From assembly GCF_014268885.2 (NCBI RefSeq), contig NZ_CP077095.1, positions 1,187,001-1,251,000 on the forward strand: a stretch of 64,000 nucleotides of DNA. Direction: 5' to 3'. The notes beneath the pieces were generated by a model. The model made no database searches. It was not told the DNA's origin and worked only from the letters and a program-made list of their open reading frames with translations. The position numbers were made by a program, and so were the translations under genes. Of the stretch, positions 26,190-37,100 are shown one piece after another. The stretch is from Pseudomonas xantholysinigenes (GTDB taxonomy: Bacteria > Pseudomonadota > Gammaproteobacteria > Pseudomonadales > Pseudomonadaceae). The number at the start of each line of letters is the position of its first letter. Position 1 is the first letter of the stretch.

Positions 26190-27185
26190 ATGCGGGCGTT
26201 TCTACTTTTCTTCTTTCTACTGGCCAGCGTGCCGGCAAGCTTCGCCGATGACCGCTGTGACGTTCACGTACCGTCGCAACGGGCCGAGTTGGGCAAGCTG
26301 AGCCTGGTCTACCAGAGCGTCGGCGCGCCACGCGATCCGGCCTTGCTGTTGGTGATGGGCCTGGGCGGGCAACTGATCCACTGGCCCGACGACGTGGTCG
26401 AGGCGCTGTGCCGTCAGGGCTTTCGGGTGATTCGCTATGACAATCGCGATGTTGGCTTGTCACGCTGGAACCAACTGCCGGCCTCGGCCAACCTGACCGT
26501 CGAGTTGCTGCGCTACAAGCTGGGGCTGCCGGTGTCGGCCCCCTACACCTTGATCGACATGGCCGATGACGGCGTGCGCCTGATGGACGCGTTGCAGATT
26601 CGCCAGTTTCACGTGCTGGGGGTGAGCATGGGCGGCATGATTGCCCAGCACATGGCCGCCATGGCGCCGCAACGGGTGCGCAGCCTGACCCTGGTGATGT
26701 CCAGTTCGGGGGCCGCCGGCCTGCCGGCGCCGAATCCGGCGTTGGTACGGCTGCTGGCGCGGCGCAGCGCGCCGAGCCGCGAAGTGGCGATCGAGCAACA
26801 GGCCGATCTGCTGGCGGCCCTCGGCAGCCCGCAGGTCAGCGACGATCGCGCGGTGTTGCGCCAGCAGGCGGCGGTGGCCTATGACCGGGCGTTCAATCCA
26901 GACGGGGTGAAGCGCCAGATCATGGCGATCCTGGCCGAACCGAGTCGGGTCGAGTTGCTCAACCAGCTAAGGGTGCCGACCCTGGTGGTGCATGGCACGG
27001 CCGATCCGCTGTTGCCGGTGATGCATGGGGTGCATCTGGCGGCGCATATCCAGGGTAGCCAGCTACGGTTGATTCCAGGGTTGGCGCATCGCTTCCAGGA
27101 GCCGTTCAAGGCCCCGTTGCTGGGGGCGGTACTGCCGTATCTGCAAGCGCACCGGCAGGATGTCACCCATCTCGCCGGGCTGTGA
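26190..27185 (+). CDS. Exported alpha/beta hydrolase
   Basis: 331 aa. Signal peptide [19 protein letters not shown] precedes an alpha/beta-hydrolase fold with oxyanion region [13 protein letters not shown], nucleophile elbow [13 protein letters not shown], acid HGTADPLLP and catalytic His in GLAHRFQEP. It resembles esterase or haloperoxidase-like hydrolases; the natural substrate is unknown. The Met at 26190 is chosen because the signal peptide starts there; the longer frame from 26013 would place it internally. Single gene. Confidence 0.85.
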   Translation: MRAFLLFFFLLASVPASFADDRCDVHVPSQRAELGKLSLVYQSVGAPRDPALLLVMGLGGQLIHWPDDVVEALCRQGFRVIRYDNRDVGLSRWNQLPASANLTVELLRYKLGLPVSAPYTLIDMADDGVRLMDALQIRQFHVLGVSMGGMIAQHMAAMAPQRVRSLTLVMSSSGAAGLPAPNPALVRLLARRSAPSREVAIEQQADLLAALGSPQVSDDRAVLRQQAAVAYDRAFNPDGVKRQIMAILAEPSRVELLNQLRVPTLVVHGTADPLLPVMHGVHLAAHIQGSQLRLIPGLAHRFQEPFKAPLLGAVLPYLQAHRQDVTHLAGL

Positions 27186-27189
27186 ATCG

Positions 27190-27264
27190 GTGTGTGCTTG
27201 TTCGCGGGGATAAGGCAATGCCCGAGGCCTGCACGGTACCTGTGGAAGCGGGCGACTCCAAACC
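27190..27264. repeat. Degenerate REP-like sequence
   Basis: GCTTGTTCGCGGGGATAAGG (27197-27216) and CCTGTGGAAGCGGGC (27239-27253) retain parts of the REP consensus between the convergent hydrolase and aauR genes. Confidence 0.45.
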
Positions 27265-28589
<1,325 letters not shown>

Positions 28590-28593
<4 letters not shown>

Positions 28594-30494
28594 AGGGGCT
28601 CAGCCAGTTCGCTAGGGGGCGTGGCCAGGGGCAGGGCCAGGACGAACGCGGTACCGCCGCTGGCGGGGTGCTCGACGTTCAGGGTGCCCTTGGCGGCGGC
28701 GGCGAGGCTCGCCGACAGGGTCAGGCCCAGGCCCAGGCCGTGCTCGCCCGGTTTGGTGGTGAAGAAGGGTTCGAACAGGTGCTTGCGGGTCTCGGCATCG
28801 ATGCCGTGGCCATTGTCGCGTACCCGCAGGCGGTATTTGTCGCCCTGCGGCTCGCCTTCCAGCCACAGCTGCGGCAGGGGCTGGGTGGCCATGGCGTCGA
28901 GGGCGTTGCCGATCAGGTTGACCAGGATTTGTTCCAGGCGGGTCTGGTCGATGGCCAGCAGCTGGTCGTCGAATTGCTGGTGCAGTTGCAGGTGGCAGGC
29001 ACTGATACGGTTGCCCAGCACCTGCAGGGACGCTTGCACCGCCTTGTCCAGCGAGGCCTGGCCGCTGTCGTCGCCACGTCGGGCGAACGAACGCAAGCTG
29101 GCGGTGATGCGGCCCATGCGGTCGATCAGGTCGTTCATGGTGCGCAAATTGGCGCTCGCGGTTTCCAGGGCGCCCCGTTCGAGGAAGCGCACGGTGTTGC
29201 CGGACAAGGTGCGCAGCGCCGCCAGTGGCTGGTTGAGCTCGTGGGCGATGCTGGTGGACATCTGCCCGATGGCCGCCAGCTTGCCGGCCTGGACCAGCTC
29301 GTCCTGGGCATGGCGCAGGGTCTGTTCGGCATGGCGGCGCTCGCGGATCTGGCCCTTGAGGCGTTCGTTGCTGGCGCGCAGGTCGGCGGTGCGCTCGGTG
29401 ATCTTGCGTTCCAGCTGGCTGTTGGCCTCTTCCAACGCTTCGCGGGCCGCCAGACGGGTGGCGATCACCTTGCGCCGCTCGTTCCAGGCGATGGCCAGGA
29501 TCGCCAGCAGGGCGAAGGCCACGCCGACCAGGATGCCCTGCACCATCGATTCGCGGCGCAGGTCCTGCAGCGGGGTGAGCAGGGTGAAGTGCCAGGGCGT
29601 GTCGGCCAGCCGTCGGGTCTGGGCCAGGTAGGCCACCTCGCGCTGCTTGCCGTGCTCGGTCTCGCTGTTGGCCGGGAAGGTGAGTTTTTCCACGCCATCG
29701 GCCAGGGTTTCCCGGGCCAGTGGTTGCAGTTCGTTGAGCGGCCACCAGTAGTACTGCAGGCTGCGGGCCAGGCGCTCCTTGATCTGCGGGTTCAGCGGAC
29801 GTACCGACTTCAGGCGCCGGGATGGGTCGCTGGAGAGGATGATGATGCCGTTCTCGTCGCTGACGAAGGCCTCCAGGCGTGCGCGCTGCCAGCGCTCTTC
29901 GAGGGTGTCCAGGCGTACCTTGATCACCGCCACGCCAATGATCTTGCCGTGTTCTTCCAGGCCGTGGGCCAGGTAGTAGCCGGCTTCGCCGGTGGTGCTG
30001 CCGATGCCGTAGAAGCGCCCGGGTTCGCCGCGCACGGCGACCTGGAAGTAGGCGCGGAAGGCCAGGTCTTCGCCGAGGAAGGAGTCGGCATCGCGCCAGT
30101 TGCTGGTGGCCTGGACCCGCCCGGAGGTATCGAGGACGAAGATCGCCCGGCTGCGGCTGCGCCGGTTCAGGCCTTCGAGGTATTCGTTGACGGCCTGGCG
30201 ATCACCGGCGTCGGGGTCGGTGAGCAGGCGCGAGACGCTGTCTTCCAGCTCCAGCAAGCTGGGCAGGTAGGTGTACTTGCTGATTTCGCTTTCGACGGTA
30301 CGCGCGTGCAGCTCCAGCTGGCGCTCGCCGTTTTCGCTGAGGGTACGGATGCCGTTGCTTTCGCTGATCAGGAAGCCGGCGAAGCCCAGCCCGACCATCA
30401 GCAGGATGACCAGGGGCGGGACGAGCAATTGGCGGATCAGGCGGGATTTCACGGCAGGTTGGGCAGGGCGCAGGAGCGAAGGGTCGCATTTCAT
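28590..30494 (-). CDS. aauS: Sensor histidine kinase AauS
   Basis: 634-aa membrane kinase of the DctB type. Helix 1 (LLVPPLVILLMVGLGFAGFLI, about 25-45), a large periplasmic sensing region of tandem PAS-like (dCache) fold, helix 2 (about 300-322, GILVGVAFALLAILAIAW), a cytosolic coiled coil (RKITERTADLRASNERLKGQIRERR) and HisKA/HATPase domains (STSIAHELNQPLAAL with the phospho-His, LIGNALDA, DNGHGI, GLGLGLTLS). It should sense acidic amino acids and phosphorylate AauR. ATG at 30494 preferred; a GTG codon directly upstream (30497) is the alternative. Confidence 0.9.
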
Positions 30495-30554
30495 CACAGT
30501 GGCCTTGTCACCACCAGCATCGGCTGCCCGGCAGGGCCGGGCAGCGTCGCCTGC

Positions 30555-31289
30555 TTAGTGTTGCAGGATCTTGCTGAGGAAGTGCTGGGTGCGTTCGTGG
30601 CGGCCCTCGGGGTTGCCGAAGAAGTCTTCCTTCTGGCAGTCCTCGATGATGTTGCCCTTGTCCATGAAGATCACCCGGTTGGCGACCTTGCGGGCAAAGC
30701 CCATCTCGTGGGTCACGCACATCATGGTCATGCCTTCGTGGGCCAGCTCGACCATCACGTCCAGTACTTCGTTGACCATTTCCGGATCCAGCGCCGAGGT
30801 CGGTTCGTCGAACAGCATGACGATCGGGTCCATCGACAGCGCGCGGGCGATCGCCACGCGCTGCTGCTGGCCGCCGGAGAGCTGGCCGGGGTGCTTCTTG
30901 GCATGGGCGCCGAGGCCGACACGATCGAGCAGGGCCAGGCCCTTCTTGGTGGCTTCCGCCTCGCTGCGGCCGAGCACCTTGCGCTGGGCGATGGTCAGGT
31001 TCTCGGTGATGCTCAGGTGCGGGAACAGCTCGAAGTGCTGGAACACCATGCCGACCCGCGAACGCAGCTTGGGCAGGTTGGTCTTCGGGTCGGCGATGGA
31101 GGTGCCGTCGACCACGATGTCGCCTTTCTGGAACGGCTCCAGGGCGTTGACGCACTTGATCAGGGTCGACTTGCCCGAGCCGGACGGGCCACAGACCACC
31201 ACCACTTCACCCTTCTTGACCTCGGTGCTGCAGTCGGTCAGTACCTGGAAGTCGCCGTACCACTTGTTGACGTTCTTGATGGAAATCAT
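30555..31289 (-). CDS. aatP: Acidic amino acid ABC transporter, ATPase
   Basis: 244-aa cytosolic ATPase. Walker [11 protein letters not shown]-loop [12 protein letters not shown], signature [15 protein letters not shown], Walker [16 protein letters not shown] and the switch His in VTHEMGFA are all present. The AAT/GlnQ-type family and the neighbours indicate glutamate/aspartate import. Last gene of the aatJQMP operon; its ATG overlaps the aatM stop by four bases. Confidence 0.94.
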   Translation of the reverse strand: MISIKNVNKWYGDFQVLTDCSTEVKKGEVVVVCGPSGSGKSTLIKCVNALEPFQKGDIVVDGTSIADPKTNLPKLRSRVGMVFQHFELFPHLSITENLTIAQRKVLGRSEAEATKKGLALLDRVGLGAHAKKHPGQLSGGQQQRVAIARALSMDPIVMLFDEPTSALDPEMVNEVLDVMVELAHEGMTMMCVTHEMGFARKVANRVIFMDKGNIIEDCQKEDFFGNPEGRHERTQHFLSKILQH

Positions 31290-31957
31290 ACGGTGATCCT
31301 TTTTTGCAGGCGCTTGACCAGCCACGAAGCGGAGAAGCTGATGATGAAGTAGACGACACCGGCGAAGATCAGGAACTCGTGGGAGCGTCCGATGATGTCG
31401 CCGTTGGCGCGAGCCGAGTTGAGGAAGTCGACCAGGCCCACGGTGTAGACCAGCGAGGTGTCCTGGAACAGGATGATGCTCTGCTGCAGCAGCAGCGGGG
31501 TCATCTTGCGGAACGCCTGGGGCAGGATGATCAGGCGCATGGTCTGGCCGTAGGTCATGCCCAGCGCCTGCGCCGCGCCCATCTGGCCTTTGGAGATCGA
31601 CTGCACGCCGGCGCGGACGATTTCGCAGAAGTACGCGGCCTCGAACATCATGAAGGCCACCACGCAGGAGGTGAACGCACCGACCGGGGTGTCTTCGCCA
31701 GTGATCCAGCGCAGCACGAAGGGCACCGCCAGGTAGAACCAGGTGATCACCAACAGCAGCGGGATGGAGCGGAAGTAGTTGACGTAGGCCCCGGCCACGT
31801 TGGCCAGCAGCTTGCTCGAGGACAAGCGCATCAGTGCCAGGATGGTACCCAGGGCGATACCGCCGACCACGCCCATGACCATCAGTTGCAGGGTCAGCAG
31901 CATGCCGTCCCAGAGGGCAGGCAGGGCAGGGATGATTTCGCTGAAATCCATGTCCAT
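31286..31957 (-). CDS. aatM: Acidic amino acid ABC transporter, permease 2
   Basis: 223-aa inner-membrane permease of the HisM/GltK type, about five helices; the EAA loop reads [23 protein letters not shown]. The start ATG (31957) directly follows the TAA of aatQ with no spacer; a second in-frame ATG lies two codons later. Coupled to aatP downstream by an ATGA overlap. Confidence 0.93.
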   Translation of the reverse strand: MDMDFSEIIPALPALWDGMLLTLQLMVMGVVGGIALGTILALMRLSSSKLLANVAGAYVNYFRSIPLLLVITWFYLAVPFVLRWITGEDTPVGAFTSCVVAFMMFEAAYFCEIVRAGVQSISKGQMGAAQALGMTYGQTMRLIILPQAFRKMTPLLLQQSIILFQDTSLVYTVGLVDFLNSARANGDIIGRSHEFLIFAGVVYFIISFSASWLVKRLQKRITV

Positions 31958-32704
31958 TTACTTGCCCCCCACGGAAATCAGGCCGGGCACGGCGACTTTC
32001 TTCTCGACCATGCGCATCAGCAGCATCAGGCCCATGTTCAGGGTGAAGTAGATGAGCGTGGCCAGGGTGAACGCCTCGAACAGGTTGGCGGAGAACTCGG
32101 CGGTCTGCTTGGTCTGCGCCAGAAGTTCCATCAGGCCGATCAGCGAGGCCACCGAGGAGTTCTTGAACACGTTCAAGAATTCCGAGGTGAGTGGCGGAAT
32201 GATGATCCGGTAGGCCTGGGGCAGCAGCACGTTCATGTAGATCTGCGGCAGGCTGAAACCCATGGCGCGGGCGGCGGCTTCCTGGCCGCGGGGCAGCGCC
32301 TGGATGCCGGTGCGCACCTGCTCGCAGACGCGCGCGGCGGTGAACAGGCCCAGGCAGATGACCACGCTGATCAGCGCCGAGGTGGTCGGATTGAGGTCTT
32401 GCTTGAACCATTCCTGCAGGCCTTCGGGCAGCAGGTCCGGTACCAGGAAGTACCAGATGAACAGCTGCACCAGCAGCGGCACGTTGCGGAACAGCTCGAC
32501 GTAGGCGGTGGCAATCCCTGACACCAGACGGTTGGGCACGGTACGCATCACGCCGAGGACAGACCCCAGCAGCAAGGCGATGATCCAGGCGGTGATGGCG
32601 ATGGCGATGGTCCAGCCCAGACCGGTGATGTACCAGTCCAGGTAGGTTTCGCTGCCCACGCCGGTGGACTTGAAGAACACGCCCCAGTCCCAGTTGTAAT
32701 TCAT
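31958..32704 (-). CDS. aatQ: Acidic amino acid ABC transporter, permease 1
   Basis: 248-aa inner-membrane permease of the HisM/GltJ type with about five helices ([21 protein letters not shown] first) and the EAA loop [33 protein letters not shown] is the typical N-terminus of GltJ proteins. Together with AatM it forms the membrane channel of the importer. Confidence 0.93.
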   Translation of the reverse strand: MNYNWDWGVFFKSTGVGSETYLDWYITGLGWTIAIAITAWIIALLLGSVLGVMRTVPNRLVSGIATAYVELFRNVPLLVQLFIWYFLVPDLLPEGLQEWFKQDLNPTTSALISVVICLGLFTAARVCEQVRTGIQALPRGQEAAARAMGFSLPQIYMNVLLPQAYRIIIPPLTSEFLNVFKNSSVASLIGLMELLAQTKQTAEFSANLFEAFTLATLIYFTLNMGLMLLMRMVEKKVAVPGLISVGGK

Positions 32705-32745
32705 CGGGATTTCCCCTCAGACGGTTGTTTCACGGGCACCTAGAG

Positions 32746-32776
32746 ACATCCGGGGGCCTGCGAGGCCCTCGGATGT
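32746..32776 (-). terminator. Hairpin between aatJ and aatQ (partial terminator or processing site)
   Basis: ACATCCGgGGGCCT (32746-32759), loop GCG, AGGCCCtCGGATGT (32763-32776): 13 of 14 paired bases. No T-run follows. Such hairpins commonly keep the binding-protein mRNA more abundant than the permease mRNA. Confidence 0.65.
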
Positions 32777-32848
32777 AAAGGTTAGACACTAACTAGGTGG
32801 CCTGTTGGATGGATTCGCACGGATGTGCGCCAGGCCACTGGCTGAGGG

Positions 32849-33766
32849 TCAGGACTTCTTCTCGTCCGCCGCCTTGTCGGTCGGCTCGGCGATCAGCTTC
32901 TTCAGCTCGTCGCTCATCGGGAAGTTCAGGTTCAGGCCTTTTGGCGGGATTGGCTGCTGGAACCACTTGTCGTAGCTCTTGTTGACATCACCCGACTTGA
33001 AGTAGGCAACGATGGCCTCGTCGACTGCCTTCTTGAACGCCGCATCATCCTTGCGCACCATGCAGCCGTAGATCTCGTACGACTGCGGGGTACCGGTGAT
33101 GACCCAGTCGGCTGGCTTGCGTGCCTTGGCCATTTCCCCGGCCAGCAGGGCGTCGTCCATCATGAAGGCCACGGCGCGGCCGCTTTCGAGCATGTTGAAG
33201 GCTTCGCCGTGGTCTTTGGCCGAGATCACGTTCATCTTCATCTGCTTGTCAGCGTTCATCGCCTTGAGGATGCGCTCGGAAGTGGTGCCAGCGGTGGTCA
33301 CCACGTTCTTGCCAGCCAGGTCCGGGAAGTCCTTGTAGGAAGGCTGGCCATCCTTGACCTTGGTCAGCAGGCGGGTACCCACTTCGAAAATGCCCACCGA
33401 GAAGCCGACCTGCTGCTGGCGCTCGACGTTGTTGGTGGTGGAGCCGCACTCCAGGTCGACGGTGCCGTTCTGCACCAGCGGGATGCGGGTCTGCGAGGTG
33501 ACCAGGTTGTACTTGACCTTGATGTCGGTGCCCAGTTGCTTCTTCAGGGCTTCGACGACGGCCAACTGGATGTCGTGGGAATAGCCTACCGGCGCGGTGC
33601 TGCCGGCCAGGTAGGAGAACGGAATGGAGGAGTCGCGGTGGCCCAGGGTGATGGTGCCCGAATCCTTGATCTTCTTCAGAGTACCGGTCAGCTCTTCGGC
33701 CATGACCGGCGATGCGATGACAGCGGCCGCGATGGCGGCGCCCAGCAATTGACGAACGATGCGCAT
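32849..33766 (-). CDS. aatJ: Acidic amino acid ABC transporter, periplasmic binding protein
   Basis: 305 aa with signal peptide IVRQLLGAAIAAAVIASPVMA, cleaved before EELTGTLKK. The mature protein is an SBP_bac_3 type binding protein (GTITLGHRDSSIPFSYL, DLECGSTTNNVERQQ, MMDDALLAGEMAKA), matching GltI/AatJ. The ATG at 33766 has a good site GAGGAAAA upstream; the ORF continues 24 codons further without signal. First gene of aatJQMP. Confidence 0.94.
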   Translation of the reverse strand: MRIVRQLLGAAIAAAVIASPVMAEELTGTLKKIKDSGTITLGHRDSSIPFSYLAGSTAPVGYSHDIQLAVVEALKKQLGTDIKVKYNLVTSQTRIPLVQNGTVDLECGSTTNNVERQQQVGFSVGIFEVGTRLLTKVKDGQPSYKDFPDLAGKNVVTTAGTTSERILKAMNADKQMKMNVISAKDHGEAFNMLESGRAVAFMMDDALLAGEMAKARKPADWVITGTPQSYEIYGCMVRKDDAAFKKAVDEAIVAYFKSGDVNKSYDKWFQQPIPPKGLNLNFPMSDELKKLIAEPTDKAADEKKS

Positions 33767-34100
33767 CAAATTTTCCTCGACGTGTTTGTTTTTTTTATGG
33801 AGCCGTTGGCGGACTCTTTCGTTCAACGAATACAGCATGAAGCGTGGTGCATTCGGCTACCAAGTGTAGAGCATGACTCGTGCCAAGCCCTGATACCGAT
33901 CATAACGCCGTGAAAATCCTGGGCATTAAGCTATTTTGAAATTTATTGCCATTCGTTCGTGGACGGTTTTCCGAATGAGTGACGCCTTCGCGTTCGTAAA
34001 TCCGAACGCGTGTTCGGGGGCGAGGCAGGCGCTACATAGGTAACGCAGGCTCTCCACGATCCACTGGTGAACTGATGCGCTTTCTCCAGGAGAGCGCCTC
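33767..34100. promoter_or_regulatory. Divergent intergenic region aatJ / NEL ligase gene
   Basis: 334 bp without a gene. The left half holds the aatJ leader and sigma-54 promoter. The right half includes the short inverted repeat GAACGCG-TGTTCGG-type stretch near 33992-34020 (CGCGTTCG...CGAACGCG at 33990-34009: CGCGTTCGTAAATCCGAACGCG spans two 8-bp arms) that could be an operator or hairpin for the downstream gene. No confident sigma-70 promoter for the 34101 gene. Confidence 0.4.
33871..33886 (-). promoter_or_regulatory. Sigma-54 promoter of the aatJQMP operon
   Basis: On the minus strand TTGGCACG-AGTC-ATGCT: -24 box TGGCAC, five-base spacer, -12 box ATGC (consensus TTGC). It lies about 105 bp before the aatJ start, the correct orientation, and the operon has its own sigma-54 activator (AauR). 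Confidence 0.75.
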
Positions 34101-37100
34101 ATGCCAACCCCCCCTCAGTTACCCTCCGACTCGATCGATGCCCTGATCGCCCAGCGTCTGCCCGATTGGCTGGTCGCCACGCACCCTGATCGCGTACGTG
34201 CGCTGCACAAGGCGCTGGAGCAGCAGGAACGAGTCAGTCGGCGCCTGCAGCCAATATTGGCGGCGATCCCGGCGCTGGATGCCTTTGCGCAACCGTTGCT
34301 GCAGGCCGAACTGCGTGGCGCCGGTGTGCAGGTCGACGACCTGCGCCGTAGCACGGTGACCGTCAAATACAAGGGCGACAGCCACCCGGCCGCGCCCCAG
34401 AGCCTGCTGGCTGCGGCGTTGCACAACTATCACCTGGGTGAGACCAGGCCCGCGTCGGATCGGCAAGCCTGGCTGCAGGACCCGCAAGGCAATCGCCTGC
34501 CTCTGGGGTTCGAGGCCTTCGCCGGTCGTTGCCGGGCGTTGGATATTGGCCAGCGCTACCAGGCGGAGCTTGAGCGCCATCTGGGCGTCGGCGATGCATC
34601 GGGCAAGGCCAGTGCCGAGGTTCGCACGCTGTTCGAGGAGCGTGCGCGGGTGCAACTGGAATGCGCGGTGCGCATGGCGCTGGCCAAGGCAGAGCTGGAT
34701 GAGCCTAGCTATTTGCACCTGCTCCCGGTCATGAGTGCGGCGCCCGTCGTGCCTGCTCTGCCCGACACAGTGACTGCACGACAGCTTTATGTGTTGGGCA
34801 AGTGTGTGCAGGGTGCCATGACCTTCGAAGTCTGCTCACCCGAAAGCGCTGCGGTGCAGGGAGTGATCGCATTTTTCCCTGGGCTTGCCGTGCGACCGGT
34901 GCAGCGCCATGACTCCTGGCAGGCACTCTACGACTGGCTGTCTGGTTATTTGAGCGAGCGTGAGCATCGGGATTTCTTTGCCCGGTTCATCCTGGAGCGG
35001 GATCGGCCGGTGTTCTACACCACGCTGCACGAGCGCTTACAGAGGTTGGCGAGCGGTGAACTGGTTGATCTGGACGGCCGCAACCTAGCAATCAGTGGTG
35101 ACGTGTTTGCACACGTGCGCGGGCTGCAGGTCGCCAAGCTGTTCGACGATGCCCGAGTCTTGGCCAAACCGACCGGCGATAAGGACCAGGAAGACCGCCT
35201 TGCGCGTATACGGGCCTATGAATCGCTTGCCCTGAATGTGCTTGGCCTGGCCGGCATGTTCGTGCCGGTGCTGGGTGAAGTGATGATGACGGTGTTCGCG
35301 GTGCAGATGGCCGATGAGGTCTACGAAGGCTATGAAGACTGGCGGGTCGGTGATCGCCAGCGCGCGCTGGGCCATCTGTTCGGCGTTGCGGAGAATGTCG
35401 CTGCGGGCCTGCTCATCGGTAAGGGGGGCTCGGTTGGCATGCGCATGCTTGACCGCTTGTGGTTCGTCGACAACCTGGTGCCGGTGGTCATGGAGGGCGG
35501 GAAGATCAAATTGTGCGCATCGGAGTTGCCGGGTTACGGCATGACCGAGGCACAGGTGCAGGCCTATGAGGGTGATGTGCCCGACGATCAGTGGTTGGTG
35601 CATGTCAACGATAAGCTCTATCGTATTCGCCAGGATCCGGCCAGCGGTAGTGCCAGCGTGCGCCATCCGCTGCGAGCCCAGGCTGGCGCGCCTCTGGTCG
35701 AGCGCAATGCCAGCGGCGGCTGGCGTCATGCCCTGGAAAGTCCACAGGACTGGCAGGGCATCGGCTACCTGATGCGACGCTTGAGCAGCCGGTTCGCCGG
35801 GCTGACGGATGACGGCGCGGTACAGTTGGCCCAGGCTACTGGTTTCGATGAGCCGCGTTTGCGCGCCCTGCACCTGGAAAACGCCCCCGCGCCGGCGCGG
35901 CTGCTCGATGCCTACGATCGCCAGCAACTGCACGAGCAGCTCGTCGATCAGGATGGCGCGCAACTGGCCACACGGTTTGTTGAGCGCCAGCCTCCTGCGA
36001 CGGCGGGCGAGCAGGTGCTGTTGCGGGACTTTCCAGGCCTGTCGGTGCGCGCTGCCCGGGAAATCGTCAGCCAGGCCAGTGGCACAGAGATCGAAGCGCT
36101 GGTCGAGCAGCGACGCGTGCCCTTGGCGCTGGCGGAGCGAGCTCGTTGGCAGATACGTGGAGGCCGCCTCGATCGGGCCTGCGCCAGCTTGCGCCTGCCG
36201 TCGTGGGCAGACGAGGACAGCGAGCGTTTGGCGTTGGGGCTGGTTAGTGAACTGGCGCCTTGGCCGGACACGGTGCGCCTGGAAGTGCGCGATGGCACCG
36301 AGGACGGCACTTTGCTGGCGAGCCAGGGCAACCAGGATGCCGGGCAGACGTGGGTGATGATTCGCTTGGCTGAGGGCTACCGCCTGAAGGGCAGCGCTAC
36401 CATCACGCAGGACGTACTAGAGCCATTGGCGCAATGCCTGGACGAGCATCAGAAAACCTCACTGCAGCCTGGCGCTGGGTTCTCCGCGCAAGCCTTGCGT
36501 GAGCGCCTTGCCGAGGCTGCCGGCAGCGATCGGCCGCGTGTGGCGCGCCTGCTGGGATTGGCCTCGACCGATGTCGGCCTGCGGCCTCCCCGAAGGTTCG
36601 GTGATGGACGAGTGGGATACCTGCTCAACGGGCGGGGTGAAGGCAGCCGGCAGGCGATCAAGCGCGGTATCCATCAGATTTTCCCGACGCTTACTGACGC
36701 GCAAATGCAGGACTACCTGCTTGGCGTAATGACGCGTGGCGACGGTCTGTGGACGCATTTCTCCAGCCTGCAGGATCAACTCGTGGCCCTGCGACGCAGC
36801 CTGGAGGCCTGGCGCGGCGAAACCGACAACCTGCTTGAAGGGTTGCGCCGCCGGCGTGTGGCAACGCAGTTTCGCCGCAGTTGGCGGCGCAAGGTCACCA
36901 ACTCCGCCGAGGAGTATGTGCTCGAAATCGATGGTGAGCGTGTCACTCACCTGCCGACGTTGCCTGAGGGCGTGGATTTTTCCCATGTGCGACGTTTGAC
37001 CCTGCGCAACATGGCACTGGAGCAAGTCGAAGAAAACCTGCTGACGCGCTTCCCCAACCTGGTCGAACTGGACCTGCGGGGTAATCGGCTCACCCAGGTG

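Noticed and set aside
28668..31352. 894-aa plus-strand open frame
   Set aside because: Antisense shadow of aauS and aatP; codon bias of high-GC genes leaves the opposite frame open, and the product has low-complexity Gln/Gly/Val composition.
30555..32411. 618-aa long frame ending in aatP
   Set aside because: Upstream part is out-of-frame aatM/aatQ; the ATPase starts at 31289.
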